Origin: an uncultured Spirochaetales bacterium
Lineage (GTDB): Bacteria; Spirochaetota; Spirochaetia; Sphaerochaetales; Sphaerochaetaceae
Direction: 5' to 3'
NCBI GenBank assembly: GCA_944393005.1
Contig: CALXYO010000007.1
Span: 58,502-122,501 of the forward strand
Length of the DNA: 64,000 nt
Below are positions 37,720-47,174 of the stretch, one piece after another. How positions within the stretch are numbered: the first letter of the stretch is position 1; every line of letters starts with the position of its first letter. A program made the position numbers and the translations under genes. The notes below the pieces were generated by a model. That model saw only the letters and a program-made list of their open reading frames with translations, searched no databases and had not been told where the DNA came from.

Positions 37720-39894
37720 ATGATTGTTTACATTGTACCGGTTGCGCTGTTTGTTGTCACACTGATTATAATACTGGCCTTCAGGGCAGAAGATAAGAAA
37801 AGCCGGAGTCTGCAGACCGTCAAGGAAAAGATTTCCATGTTCAGGACGGAAAGCCAGCAGACAATGGCAAGGATAAACGAGACATCGAAAGATGCAAGTG
37901 AAAGGGTTGAGGCGAAAAAGAAGGAAGTGATGGATCTCATTGCCTCACTTGATTCAAGCCTTTATAATCTTGCAAACCATAAAAACGATCTTGTATCGCT
38001 TGAGTCCATCTGCCGGTCCTATGAGGTTGCACTGGACAAGCTCAGGGTGCAGACCGAACATGCGGAAGACAGAATCCGTACTGTGCAGGCTCAGGTTGAG
38101 AAAGCCCAGCAGGTGAATGATCTCATTGAGTCCTTCCGTGTCGAGGCCAGAGCTGTTGAGCAGAATCTCGGCTCCATCGCCGACGGGTGCAGAACTCTTG
38201 AGGAACAGACGGCTGCGAATCTCAGGTCAATTGCCGACAGCCATCAGGCAAGTGCTGATGAGATGCTGTCCCGGTTTTCATCCTCGCTTGAGAACAGCAG
38301 ACAGGATTTCAATGCCTTTGCCTCTGCGCTTCAGGAGGAACTGGATGGAAACCGCAGTGATTTCAGGTCATATGTGAGCGCTTCATTGCAGGAGCTGGAA
38401 GACAGGAAGAATGAGGTTGAAAGTCAGAGCAATGAGGCAGTTTCCCGCATTGAAAGCGAGAAGGACAGCCTTTCCTCTCTTTTTGCCCAGAATGAGGACA
38501 GGCTTGCCCACATAAAAGAAGAACTTGAGAACTACAGAAGTGAAATCGGCAGTGCGATCGAATCTGACAGAAGCGCATTTGAAGAGGATAAAGACCGGAT
38601 AAGCAGTGAATTCAGGGCCTCCTGTGAAAACCTGAAGGCAGAGCTTGAGCAACACTTCAGCGAAATCAGGGATAATGCTGATTCCCAGATGGCCGCCCTT
38701 AATGATGAAGCCGGCAAAATCATGGCTTCAATAGACGAGTCAAGCAGCAGGACCAATTCCGATCTTGCATCTTCAGCTGCCGTTCTCAAGGCTGAACTTG
38801 AGAATGTCCGTCTCCGCGTAGAGGCTTACAGAGGAGAGGTGGAGAAGGATGTTGAAGACCAGAAGGTTTCTCTTGAAGAGGAAAAGAAGGCTGTTCAGAG
38901 TGAACTTGAATCTCTTTTCAGCAGTCTCAGGGGTGATCTTGAGAATGCAGAGGAAGCTTTCAGGACTTCCCTTGATGAAAACAGGACAGCGTTCGATGGA
39001 AATCTGGATAAGCGCAGGAGTGAGCTTGATGCCTTCATGCAAAGTCTGAAAGAATCTCTTGCTTCGCTTGATGGCAGGAAAGCAGAAATCGTGGCACAGG
39101 CTGAAGCTCTCAAGAGCGGCAGTGACAGTGTGTATGGTGAATTCCAGACAAAAGTGAAGGAACTTGCCAGCACAAGTGAATCAAGCCTTTCCTCTTCCCT
39201 TATCGAAGCGGAAAACAACCTCACAAAGCTTTCATCCGAGCTCAGTCTCAAATTCGAGTCTGCAAGCCGCACTGTCTTCAGTGAGATTGATGAGGCTAGA
39301 AGACAGTTTGAGCAGAGTCATGATAAGCAGAAGGCTCTCATTCAGAGTGAGGAAGAGAACTATGTCGATAAGTGCCGCGAGGATCTCAGGACTGCCATGG
39401 ACAGTGAAGTCAGCCGTGTTAGTGCCATCTTTGACTCCATGGTCCAGACTTCGACAGAACAGCTAGGCAATTTCACAAGAAAGCTGACAGAGATCAAGGA
39501 GGCTGTCTCAATGCTCAACCAGGGCATGAGTGAGAGCCTTTCACGCACAAGTGAGAAGATCAGTCAGATCCAGTCACGTCTTACGAATTCCGAAGCCAGC
39601 CTCAGTGATACGCAGAACAAAGTCACCATTGCCAAAGAAGAGCTTTTCAACCTGCAGAAAGAACATAAGAGTCTTACCGATGAGGTTACCAGAGCCCGCA
39701 AGGAACTTGACAGTCTCCGCCTGCAGGCACAGAATGCGAAACGCGAGAGACAGGATGAGGAAGCCCGTCTTGTGAAGCTGCAGCTTGAGAGCTCAAGGCG
39801 GAATTCAGAAAAGCCTGCTCCTGCAGCGCAGAAGGATATACCGGAAGACGAATATATGGGAGAAGAAGAGGAGATTCCTCTGGATGAGGAGTGA
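37720..39894 (+). CDS. SpiroCoCo-type coiled-coil membrane protein
   Basis: A 724-residue protein with one N-terminal transmembrane segment (residues 1-20, MIVYIVPVALFVVTLIIILA). About 650 residues follow that are almost entirely charged heptad-like coiled coil, with Ser- and Glu-rich segments, and an acidic tail (GEEEEIPLDEE). This matches my memory of a spirochaete-restricted family annotated as SpiroCoCo. A scaffold role is plausible but undemonstrated. AGGAG lies 11 nt before the ATG. A strong terminator follows the stop. Confidence 0.65.
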   Translation: MIVYIVPVALFVVTLIIILAFRAEDKKSRSLQTVKEKISMFRTESQQTMARINETSKDASERVEAKKKEVMDLIASLDSSLYNLANHKNDLVSLESICRSYEVALDKLRVQTEHAEDRIRTVQAQVEKAQQVNDLIESFRVEARAVEQNLGSIADGCRTLEEQTAANLRSIADSHQASADEMLSRFSSSLENSRQDFNAFASALQEELDGNRSDFRSYVSASLQELEDRKNEVESQSNEAVSRIESEKDSLSSLFAQNEDRLAHIKEELENYRSEIGSAIESDRSAFEEDKDRISSEFRASCENLKAELEQHFSEIRDNADSQMAALNDEAGKIMASIDESSSRTNSDLASSAAVLKAELENVRLRVEAYRGEVEKDVEDQKVSLEEEKKAVQSELESLFSSLRGDLENAEEAFRTSLDENRTAFDGNLDKRRSELDAFMQSLKESLASLDGRKAEIVAQAEALKSGSDSVYGEFQTKVKELASTSESSLSSSLIEAENNLTKLSSELSLKFESASRTVFSEIDEARRQFEQSHDKQKALIQSEEENYVDKCREDLRTAMDSEVSRVSAIFDSMVQTSTEQLGNFTRKLTEIKEAVSMLNQGMSESLSRTSEKISQIQSRLTNSEASLSDTQNKVTIAKEELFNLQKEHKSLTDEVTRARKELDSLRLQAQNAKRERQDEEARLVKLQLESSRRNSEKPAPAAQKDIPEDEYMGEEEEIPLDEE

Positions 39895-39906
39895 GCCACT
39901 GAAGTG

Positions 39907-39933
39907 GAGGCTGTAATTTTGCAGCCTCTTTTT
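39907..39933 (+). terminator. Terminator after the coiled-coil gene
   Basis: GAGGCTG (39907-39913) pairs with CAGCCTC (39922-39928), followed by five T residues and more pyrimidines. Confidence 0.88.
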
Positions 39934-39944
39934 CTTTCAGCTAC

Positions 39945-39973
39945 TTGACCCTTGGTAAAACTATTATTATGTT
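39945..39973 (+). promoter_or_regulatory. Probable grpE-dnaK promoter
   Basis: TTGACC (39945-39950) and TATGTT (39968-39973) have a 17-bp spacer. I see no CIRCE element (TTAGCACTC-N9-GAGTGCTAA) near it or before dnaK, and no hrcA gene adjacent, so HrcA-type heat-shock control is not supported. Confidence 0.5.
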
Positions 39974-40034
39974 ACATTTGCGCCTGAAAATAAGGTCAGG
40001 CTGCACATGCTCCCTGATACAGGAGAGTTTTTTT

Positions 40035-40673
40035 ATGAGCAGGAAAAAGAATAAGAAACCTACTGGTGGTATGACTATGGAAAAAAACAAGGAAGACATC
40101 CGCGAGGAAGTGGTTGCCGAGACAATGGAAGACGAGGCTCCATCTCCTGCAGAAGATGAGAAAAAAGAAGAACCGGCTGCAGACAAGGCGTCAGAGATTT
40201 GTGACAGACTTGAAGCGGAAAACAAGGAGCTGAAGGAAGAGGTTGCTTCTCTCAAGGACAAGCTTATCCGCAATGCTGCCGATACCGAGAATTACAAGAA
40301 GCGCCTGCAGCGTGATAAGGAAGATGCGGTGCGCTATGCCAATACGGCTCTGATAAAGGATCTCATCGGACCTCTTGATGATTTCTCAAGAGCGCTCGAT
40401 GCAGCAGAGCAGAGCCGCAATTTTGATGCCCTCAAGGAAGGTGTCAGAATGATTGAGGACCGTCTCTACTCGATTCTCAAAACCAACTGGGGTCTTGAGG
40501 TGATCGGGGACAGCAACGTTCCGTTCAATCCTGACGAGCATGAGGCCTGCCTTATGGAAGAAGCTGACGGACTTGATGAAGACACTGTCACAATGATGCT
40601 TCAGAAGGGCTACAAACTCAACGGCAGGGTCATCAGACCGGCGAAGGTGAAAGTCGGTAAACCAAAGAGTTGA
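40035..40673 (+). CDS. grpE: Nucleotide exchange factor GrpE
   Basis: A 212-residue GrpE that releases ADP from DnaK. The long N-terminal helix is at about residues 45-95, followed by the family motif NAADTENYKKRLQRDKEDA and the C-terminal beta domain with NPDEHEACLMEE and GYKLNGRVIRPAKVKVGK. I choose the ATG at 40035 because GGAGAG lies 8 nt upstream; ATG codons at 40071 and 40077 are less well placed. dnaK follows after 79 bp. Confidence 0.94.
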   Translation: MSRKKNKKPTGGMTMEKNKEDIREEVVAETMEDEAPSPAEDEKKEEPAADKASEICDRLEAENKELKEEVASLKDKLIRNAADTENYKKRLQRDKEDAVRYANTALIKDLIGPLDDFSRALDAAEQSRNFDALKEGVRMIEDRLYSILKTNWGLEVIGDSNVPFNPDEHEACLMEEADGLDEDTVTMMLQKGYKLNGRVIRPAKVKVGKPKS

Positions 40674-40752
40674 CGATTGCATCAGGCTTTATTAAATTAG
40701 CTTGCGGAATCGGGAAAAGATTTAATTTTGAAATAAAGAGAGGATTATAAAT

Positions 40753-42681
40753 ATGGGAAAGATTATTGGAATTGACCTCGGTACTACCAACAGCTGTGTT
40801 GCTGTAATGGAAGGCAATGAACCGAAGGTTATTACAAATGCTGAAGGAGACAGAACAACTCCGTCAGTTGTAGGTTACAAGAGCGATACAGAACGTGTTG
40901 TCGGCCGTCCCGCAAAGAACCAGATGGTCACCAACCCGGAGAACACAGTATATTCAATCAAGAGATTCATGGGCCGCAAATACCATGAAGTCACTGAAGA
41001 GATCAAGCTTACACCGTATAAAGTCGTATGCGGACCGAATGATGAGATTAAGGTCGATATCCGCGGCAAGCTTCTCTCGCCGCAGGAGATTTCAGCTGAA
41101 ATCCTCATGAAGATGAAGAAGACAGCAGAGGATTATCTCGGCGAGCCGGTTACTGAAGCTGTCATTACAGTACCTGCCTACTTCAACGATGCTCAGAGAC
41201 AGGCAACAAAGGATGCCGGCAGAATCGCAGGACTTGAAGTGAAGAGAATCGTCAACGAGCCAACTGCAGCTGCTCTTGCGTACGGATTCGGCAAAGACAG
41301 TTCCAAGGACGAGATCATTGCAGTATATGACCTTGGCGGCGGCACATTCGATATTTCCATTCTTGAGCTTGGAGACGGTGTCTTTGAGGTAAAGAGCACA
41401 AACGGTGATACCCACCTCGGCGGTGACAACATCGACCAGATGCTTATCAACTGGATGGTGGACAGTTTCAAGAGTGAGACAGGAATTGACCTTACAAAGG
41501 ACAAGATGGCTCTCCAGAGACTGAAGGAAGCTGCGGAGAATGCAAAGATCGCTCTTTCTTCTTCACAGAACACTGACATCAATCTGCCGTTCATCGCTGC
41601 TGATGCAACAGGTCCGAAAAACCTGCAGATGTCACTTTCACGTGCGAAGTTCGAACAGATGATCGCTCCGATCATTGAGAAGACAAAGACTCCGTGTCTG
41701 AACGCTCTCAGGGATGCCGGCATCACTGCAGATGACATTGACGAGGTTATCCTTGTAGGTGGTTCAACAAGAATCCCTGCTGTTCAGGAGCTCGTAAAGC
41801 AGCTCTTCAAGAAAGAGCCTCACAAAGGCGTGAACCCGGATGAGGTTGTTGCTGTGGGTGCCGCAATTCAGGGCGGTATTCTCAAGGGTGATGTCAAGGA
41901 CGTCCTGCTTCTCGATGTCACACCGCTTTCACTCGGTATCGAGACTCTCGGCGGCGTGAATACAAAGCTCATTGAGAGGAACACCACAATTCCTACAAAG
42001 AAGAGCCAGATCTTCTCAACCGCAGCAGACGGACAGACAGCAGTTTCCATTCACGTCCTGCAGGGTGAGAGAGAGCTTGCAAGCCAGAACAGGACACTTG
42101 GCAAGTTTGATCTTGTCGGAATTCCTGCAGCACCGAGAGGAGTTCCTCAGATTGAGGTCACTTTCGATATCGATGCGAACGGCATTGTGCACGTAAGTGC
42201 AAAGGATCTTGGCACAGGTAAGGAACAGAAGATCAGGATCGAGTCTTCTTCCGGTCTCTCTGAATCCGAGATCGAGAAGATGGTCAAGGATGCAGAGGCC
42301 CATCAGGCAGAAGACAAAAAGCTCAGGGAGACTATCGAGGCTAAGAACAATGCAGAGAGTGTTGTGTATGCAACTGAAAAGGCTCTGAAGGATTACGGCG
42401 ATAAGGTGTCTGAAAGCGAGAAGAGCAAGATTGAGGCTGCTCTCAAGGAGCTCAAGGATACACTTGCTGATTCCAATGCTTCTGCAGAGGAGCTGAAAGC
42501 CAAGACAGATGCTGTACAGCAGGCATCAATGGAACTTGGTCAGAAGGTATATGAGGCTGCACAGGCCCAGCAGCAGGCTGGCTCTTCCTCCACAGCCGGA
42601 AATACATCTGATACAGGTGCTTCTTCTTCCGGCAATGCAGGTGATGATGCCGTAGATGCGGACTTTGAAGAAGTCAAGTAA
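40753..42681 (+). CDS. dnaK: Molecular chaperone DnaK (Hsp70)
   Basis: A 642-residue Hsp70. The ATPase domain has [52 protein letters not shown] and [14 protein letters not shown]. The linker [19 protein letters not shown] leads to the peptide-binding domain. The tail is Ser/Gly-rich and ends DADFEEVK, close to the EEVD/EEVK type. It sits between grpE and dnaJ, with GAGAGG before the ATG. Confidence 0.97.
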   Translation: MGKIIGIDLGTTNSCVAVMEGNEPKVITNAEGDRTTPSVVGYKSDTERVVGRPAKNQMVTNPENTVYSIKRFMGRKYHEVTEEIKLTPYKVVCGPNDEIKVDIRGKLLSPQEISAEILMKMKKTAEDYLGEPVTEAVITVPAYFNDAQRQATKDAGRIAGLEVKRIVNEPTAAALAYGFGKDSSKDEIIAVYDLGGGTFDISILELGDGVFEVKSTNGDTHLGGDNIDQMLINWMVDSFKSETGIDLTKDKMALQRLKEAAENAKIALSSSQNTDINLPFIAADATGPKNLQMSLSRAKFEQMIAPIIEKTKTPCLNALRDAGITADDIDEVILVGGSTRIPAVQELVKQLFKKEPHKGVNPDEVVAVGAAIQGGILKGDVKDVLLLDVTPLSLGIETLGGVNTKLIERNTTIPTKKSQIFSTAADGQTAVSIHVLQGERELASQNRTLGKFDLVGIPAAPRGVPQIEVTFDIDANGIVHVSAKDLGTGKEQKIRIESSSGLSESEIEKMVKDAEAHQAEDKKLRETIEAKNNAESVVYATEKALKDYGDKVSESEKSKIEAALKELKDTLADSNASAEELKAKTDAVQQASMELGQKVYEAAQAQQQAGSSSTAGNTSDTGASSSGNAGDDAVDADFEEVK

Positions 42682-42705
42682 GTATAAGCTCAATCGGGAG
42701 ACAAG

Positions 42706-42735
42706 CATGCCGGGTGATACTATCCGGCATGTTTT
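42706..42735 (+). terminator. Hairpin between dnaK and dnaJ
   Basis: CATGCCGG (42706-42713) and CCGGCATG (42724-42731) form a perfect 8-bp stem followed by TTTT. It could act as a partial terminator that lowers dnaJ relative to dnaK. Confidence 0.6.
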
Positions 42736-42749
42736 GTAAGGGGTAATAA

Positions 42750-43871
42750 ATGGCAAAACGTGATTATTATGAGGTGCTCGGGGTAGGAAAGAACGCAACA
42801 GAGGAGGAAATAAAGAAAGCCTACCGTAAAATTGCAATGGCAAACCATCCTGACACCCATCCAAATGATAAAGATGCTGAAGAGCGTTTCAAGGAGGCCA
42901 GTGAGGCTTATGAGGTTCTCTCCGACAAGACCAAGAGACAGAACTATGACCAGTTCGGTTTTGCAGGTGTTGAGGGAGGTGCTGGAAACTACTCCAACGT
43001 CTACAGGGATTTCTCCGATCTCTTCTCAGGCGGCGGATTCGGCGGTTTCAGCGATATCTTCGATTCATTCTTCGGAGGCGGTTCATCCCGCTCCCGTTCC
43101 CGTTCTTCCGCAAATGTCGTACGCGGCTCTTCGCTTCAGTACACTGCCACGATTTCATTCAAGGATGCTATTTTCGGAACCAAGGTTGATGTCTCATACT
43201 CACATGATGATGCCTGTGATACCTGCCACGGTACAGGAGGTACAGGTTCTAAGACATGTCCCACCTGCCATGGAACAGGTCAGGTCACACGTGGTAACGG
43301 GTTTTTCCAGATGGCCTCAACCTGTCCTACATGTCAGGGGCGCGGTCAGGTCATAGACAATCCATGTTCCACATGTCACGGAACCGGACTCAAGAAGAAA
43401 AGCGAGAAGCTTTCCGTGACAATCCCGTGTGGTACAGAAGATGGAACCAAGCTTGTGCTCAGGGGAAAAGGCAATGCCGGCCCCAACGGAGGTCCTGCCG
43501 GGGATCTTATTGTTTTCGTGCGTGTGCAGGATGATAAATACTTTGTCAGGGAAGGGCGTAATGTCTTCCTGCAGGTGCCGATTTCGTTCACTCAGGCAGC
43601 CCTCGGCTGTGAGATTGAGGTTCCTGTCGTGGATGGCGGAAAGGTGAGGGTTTCAATTCCTTCCGGCATACAGTCCGGAAAGAGTCTGAGACTCAAGAAC
43701 CGCGGTGTTCCTGCATTCAAGGGCAATCCTGATGACCGCGGTGATATGTATCTTACTGTTATTGTGGAAACACCGAAACACCTCGGTCTTAAGGCCAGGG
43801 GACTCATGAAGGAACTCGCATCGGCTCTCGGAGAAGACTCGTCGCCGACACCGGTGCCTTTTGAAAAATAA
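42750..43871 (+). CDS. dnaJ: Chaperone DnaJ (Hsp40)
   Basis: A 373-residue type I DnaJ. The J domain holds the HPD motif ([10 protein letters not shown]). A Gly/Phe-rich region follows ([18 protein letters not shown]), then the zinc domain with four repeats: [32 protein letters not shown]. The two C-terminal client-binding domains complete the protein. AAGGGG precedes the ATG. Confidence 0.97.
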   Translation: MAKRDYYEVLGVGKNATEEEIKKAYRKIAMANHPDTHPNDKDAEERFKEASEAYEVLSDKTKRQNYDQFGFAGVEGGAGNYSNVYRDFSDLFSGGGFGGFSDIFDSFFGGGSSRSRSRSSANVVRGSSLQYTATISFKDAIFGTKVDVSYSHDDACDTCHGTGGTGSKTCPTCHGTGQVTRGNGFFQMASTCPTCQGRGQVIDNPCSTCHGTGLKKKSEKLSVTIPCGTEDGTKLVLRGKGNAGPNGGPAGDLIVFVRVQDDKYFVREGRNVFLQVPISFTQAALGCEIEVPVVDGGKVRVSIPSGIQSGKSLRLKNRGVPAFKGNPDDRGDMYLTVIVETPKHLGLKARGLMKELASALGEDSSPTPVPFEK

Positions 43872-43877
43872 GACTAA

Positions 43878-43905
43878 GGGCCTCCTCAGACGGGGCCCAT
43901 TTTTC
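43878..43905 (+). terminator. Terminator after dnaJ
   Basis: GGGCC (43878-43882) pairs with GGCCC (43894-43898), followed by ATTTTTC. The stem can be extended by inner C-G pairs. Confidence 0.75.
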
Positions 43906-43995
43906 ATATATGTATGTCTGCTTGCCGGCAGTGTACAACACGGCAGCGCTTGACGCGTTGACGAAAGCTTCATTTACAGGTAGCGTTAGGCCATT

Positions 43996-44742
43996 ATGGG
44001 TGAAAAAGTTTATGGATTCCATGCGATTGAGGAAGCACTGAAGAAAGCAGCTGCCGGCTCAACGCTTTATGTTGTACGTTCTGCCGGTGCGAGGGCTGCA
44101 CAGCTTGAGCAGCAGGCTCGTTTCACAGGAAAAGTCGCCGTCAGAAAAGTCTCAAAACAGGAGCTTGAGAGAATGCTCCCCGGTACTGATGTGCGTGATG
44201 CCATTCTTGATATGGGAGGTCCGAGAAGGGGTGCCTCCAGACTCACTGAGGTTTCAGTCAGAGATTTCTGTTCTTCGCTTGAAGAAAACAGGGACTATCT
44301 CGTTCTTGTGCTTGACGGCATAACCGATCCTCATAACTTAGGAGCCATACTCCGTTCTGCTGATCAGTTCAAGGTTGACCTTGTCGTGATTCCCGAGCGC
44401 CGCAGCGTGCAGGCAAATGAAACAGTTGTGAAAGTATCATCAGGGGCTGCCCAGTATGTGAACATAGCGGTAGTCACGAATATCGCAAGGGAAATCGACA
44501 CCTTCAAGGAAAACGGTTTCTGGGTGTACGGTGCGGATATGTCCGGCACCTCTTCATATGAAACCGATTTTGCAAAAAGGTCAGTGATCGTGATGGGATC
44601 CGAAGGGGATGGAATAAGCCAACTGGTGAGAAAAAAGTGCGACATCATAACAAGCATACCGATGGGCGGACATATAGATTCACTCAACGTTTCCGTCGCT
44701 GCCGGAATACTTCTTTATGAATTCAGGAGAAAACCCCGCTAA
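43996..44742 (+). CDS. rlmB: TrmH-family 23S rRNA 2'-O-methyltransferase (RlmB-like)
   Basis: A 248-residue SPOUT enzyme. It has an N-terminal substrate-binding domain (GEKVYGFHAIEEALKKA) and the trefoil-knot catalytic domain with LVLDGITDPHNLGAILRSAD, VIPERRSVQANETVVKVSSGA, IVMGSEGDGISQLVRKKCD and IPMGGHIDSLNVSVAAGI. This matches the group that methylates G2251 of 23S rRNA. No good Shine-Dalgarno is seen. It overlaps the convergent PurD-like gene by 4 bp. Confidence 0.88.
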   Translation: MGEKVYGFHAIEEALKKAAAGSTLYVVRSAGARAAQLEQQARFTGKVAVRKVSKQELERMLPGTDVRDAILDMGGPRRGASRLTEVSVRDFCSSLEENRDYLVLVLDGITDPHNLGAILRSADQFKVDLVVIPERRSVQANETVVKVSSGAAQYVNIAVVTNIAREIDTFKENGFWVYGADMSGTSSYETDFAKRSVIVMGSEGDGISQLVRKKCDIITSIPMGGHIDSLNVSVAAGILLYEFRRKPR

Positions 44743-46016
44743 TTCTCATTCTGTATCATGAAGGCATTTCCGATGTCCTCACGATACCAGGAACCTTCAA
44801 ACCTGAATTTGTCCACATAACGGTAGGCATTGAGATTCGCTTCGCTTATTGTGTTTCCTCTGCCTACCACAGTGAAGCATCTTCCTCCTGATGTCACTAT
44901 ATCATCACCATTGCTGCCTTTTACCGCTCCGGTGAAGATGAGCGGAAGCTGAGACAGGGTATTGTAAAGAAGTATCGGGTTGACACTTTCAACCTTTCTT
45001 CCCGTAACCGGATTCATCGGGTAGTTCTCGCTTGCGATGACAACTGCAACAGTGCTTCCTTCCCGGAGTCTCAGGTTTTCCTTTGAGAGCCTGTCTTCCT
45101 TCATTGCTTTGAGCAGATCTATTATATCATTCTGGATCAGCGGTATCATGGCCTGAGTCGCGGGATCGTTGAAACGTATGTGGTAGTCCACGACCACAGG
45201 TATGTTGTTCTCGTTTACGATTATGGAAATCGTGAGCACACCTTTATATGAAAGCCCTTCAACCTTCATCCCGTATATTGTCGGTTCAATCACAAGCTCC
45301 CTTGCTGAACGTATGATCTCATCAGAAACGGGAATCGGACAGACGGATCCCATGCCTCCTGTGGGAATTCCCTTTTCTTCGCTTGTGTACATGTAGTCAG
45401 ATGTGAGCGGAAGTGCAAGATATCCATTGTTGTCAATCAGAAGGGTTGCTGTGAGGTGCATTCCCTTCACATGCTCTTCAAGAAGCACCGGGCCACGCTC
45501 GAAGAGTCTGGAAGCGAAAGCGATCAGATCGTCAGTGTTGCTTGAATCAAGCATGATACGGCTCGGTGCAAGAGTATTTGATTTCAGTACGAAATGCTCG
45601 CCTTTATGGCGGTTGAGGAATTTTTCAAGAGCCGCGCTGTTTTCAAAAAGATTCCTGCGCGGGGTGGGGATGTTGTGCCTGTCTGTGAAGGCTCTTGCGA
45701 AATTTCTGTCAGCCTCAAGCTTTATTGCCCTGCGCGGAGCTCCGAATGTGGGAATGCCGCGCTCATTAAGATAATCGATAACGCCGGTGAACAGGGGAGC
45801 CTCCGTTCCTATGAATACGAATTCAATCCTGTTCTCGACACAGGCTTCATAGACCTCAACCGGATCTGAAGGATCAATAGAGCCCAGATTGATCGCAAAC
45901 TGATCAGTTGCGACATTGCCAGGTGCAATGAACAGCTCGCTCAGATAGCTGCTTTGGGAAAACCACCATGCTATGGCGTGATCCTTTGCACCGGAACCGA
46001 GAATCAGAACTCGCAT
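44739..46016 (-). CDS. purD: Divergent PurD-like ATP-grasp protein
   Basis: A 425-residue protein aligning over its whole length with phosphoribosylamine-glycine ligase. It has the N domain (APGNVATD, IGTEAPLFTGVIDYL), the ATP-grasp core (LLEEHVKGM, GIPTGGMGS) and the C domain (GGRCFTVVGRG). Several signature residues differ. GNGGREH is GSGAKDH. The glycine-rich ATP loop (GLAAGKGV) is TLAPSRIM. The metal segment EFNxRFGDPETQ is DYHIRFNDPATQ. No other purine gene is nearby. It may have lost or changed activity. GGAGGG supports the ATG at 46016. Confidence 0.7.
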   Translation of the reverse strand: MRVLILGSGAKDHAIAWWFSQSSYLSELFIAPGNVATDQFAINLGSIDPSDPVEVYEACVENRIEFVFIGTEAPLFTGVIDYLNERGIPTFGAPRRAIKLEADRNFARAFTDRHNIPTPRRNLFENSAALEKFLNRHKGEHFVLKSNTLAPSRIMLDSSNTDDLIAFASRLFERGPVLLEEHVKGMHLTATLLIDNNGYLALPLTSDYMYTSEEKGIPTGGMGSVCPIPVSDEIIRSARELVIEPTIYGMKVEGLSYKGVLTISIIVNENNIPVVVDYHIRFNDPATQAMIPLIQNDIIDLLKAMKEDRLSKENLRLREGSTVAVVIASENYPMNPVTGRKVESVNPILLYNTLSQLPLIFTGAVKGSNGDDIVTSGGRCFTVVGRGNTISEANLNAYRYVDKFRFEGSWYREDIGNAFMIQNEN

Positions 46017-46061
46017 ATAAACCCTCCTTGTCACAGATTGCGGCATGACCGCTTTATTTAC

Positions 46062-46090
46062 ATTTTAAAACCAAGGAGAGTGAAACTCAA
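46062..46090 (-). promoter_or_regulatory. Probable promoter of the PurD-like gene
   Basis: On the minus strand TTGAGT (46090-46085) and TAAAAT (46067-46062) are 17 bp apart, about 45 bp before the ATG. This would let the gene be expressed apart from dusB upstream. Confidence 0.55.
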
Positions 46091-46137
46091 ACAAAATATT
46101 TTCTTTTTGACGGCATGGAAAGCTGACTGGAGCGGTA

Positions 46138-47097
46138 TCACTCTTTCAGCTCATCCATTGCCCTCCGGTAATCCTCATAGCTTGATGCCGTGTTTATGAG
46201 CTGCTTTGCCCTGCTTGCACCTTTTATGCCTTTTACATAGCCCACTGCATGTTTCCTCATGTCCCTGCAAGCCGTTTCACTGCCGTACCAGCTGATCATG
46301 TATGACAGGTGGGTCAGAAGGGTTTCTGTCTTTTCCTCAAGAGTAGGAGAGAAATCATTTCCTTTCACAGCCTCAGCTGCCTGTCTGAATATGAAGGGAT
46401 TGCCGATTGCACCGCGTGCGAACATCACACCGTCACAGCCGCTGGTCTTCATGACCTCAACTGCATCCGCACCGCAGAAAATATCGCCGGAGGCGAATAT
46501 GACCACATCTTTGTCCCTGAAATGATCTTTGAGGTGCTTTATATGGCTCCAGTCGGCACTTCCTGAATAAAGCTGGCTTCTTGTCCTTGCGTGCAGAGTC
46601 AGCATTGAAGCACCTCCATCGTAACAGGCATCGGCGAATTCAATGTAGTTGATCGATGATGAATCCCATCCCAGGCGGAATTTCACGCTTACAGGCACAT
46701 CCGTATTCTCTGTGAGAAATGATACGATGCGGTTTATCTCGTCGGGATTTCTCATCATTGCAGATCCTGCACCGGTTTTCACAACCTTCGCAACAGGGCA
46801 GCCGCAGTTTATGTCTATCATTGTCGGCCGGTACCGGAGAAGTCTGTCCAGACAGCGTCCGACAGGATCCAGTGAAGGTGCGAAAATCTGTATGATGAAC
46901 TGGTCCTCTCCGTCATAGCGGCGCAGAAGATCCTCGGTTTTATCACTGCCTCTTGCCAGTCCTTCCGCACTCACCATTTCACTTACCGCACAGGATGCTC
47001 CCCATTCACGTGCGATTCTTCTGAATGGAGCATCGGAATAACCTGCAAGCGGTGCAAGAAAAAAAGGGGAGGAAAAATTAAGATTCCTGATTTGCAT
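46138..47097 (-). CDS. dusB: tRNA-dihydrouridine synthase
   Basis: A protein of about 319 residues with the FMN-binding barrel of the Dus family. Motifs are FFLAPLAGYSDAPFRRIAR, DINCGCPVAKVVKTGAGSAM with the catalytic Cys, HARTRSQLYSGSADW and MFARGAIGNPFIF. It reduces uridine to dihydrouridine in tRNA. I choose the ATG at 47097, where the family similarity begins; TTG/ATG codons at 47115 and 47112 are alternatives. There is no well-spaced Shine-Dalgarno. Confidence 0.9.
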   Translation of the reverse strand: MQIRNLNFSSPFFLAPLAGYSDAPFRRIAREWGASCAVSEMVSAEGLARGSDKTEDLLRRYDGEDQFIIQIFAPSLDPVGRCLDRLLRYRPTMIDINCGCPVAKVVKTGAGSAMMRNPDEINRIVSFLTENTDVPVSVKFRLGWDSSSINYIEFADACYDGGASMLTLHARTRSQLYSGSADWSHIKHLKDHFRDKDVVIFASGDIFCGADAVEVMKTSGCDGVMFARGAIGNPFIFRQAAEAVKGNDFSPTLEEKTETLLTHLSYMISWYGSETACRDMRKHAVGYVKGIKGASRAKQLINTASSYEDYRRAMDELKE

Positions 47098-47103
47098 GTT
47101 CCC

Positions 47104-47133
47104 TGTATACATCAAAAGCGTAATTGTTGTGAA
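47104..47133 (-). promoter_or_regulatory. Leaderless-type promoter of dusB
   Basis: On the minus strand TTCACA (47133-47128) and TATACA (47109-47104) are 18 bp apart. The -10 box ends 6 nt before the ATG at 47097, as at ptsI. The AGGG between them is only 3 nt from the ATG, too close to serve as a normal ribosome-binding site. Confidence 0.45.
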
Positions 47134-47174
47134 GCCTTGAAAGCTGACTCATCATGTGTTAATTTTCTTTTTAT

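Noticed and set aside
38000..39800. Tandem DNA repeats in the coiled-coil gene
   Set aside because: The protein is repetitive in character (heptads) but I see no exact or near-exact nucleotide repeat unit.
39934..40034. CIRCE heat-shock operator before grpE
   Set aside because: No TTAGCACTC/GAGTGCTAA pair, even allowing a few mismatches.
43950..43986. rlmB promoter from two TTGACG boxes (43950, 43958)
   Set aside because: Neither has a convincing -10 at 16-18 bp (best TAGCGT or TTTACA), so I do not annotate it.
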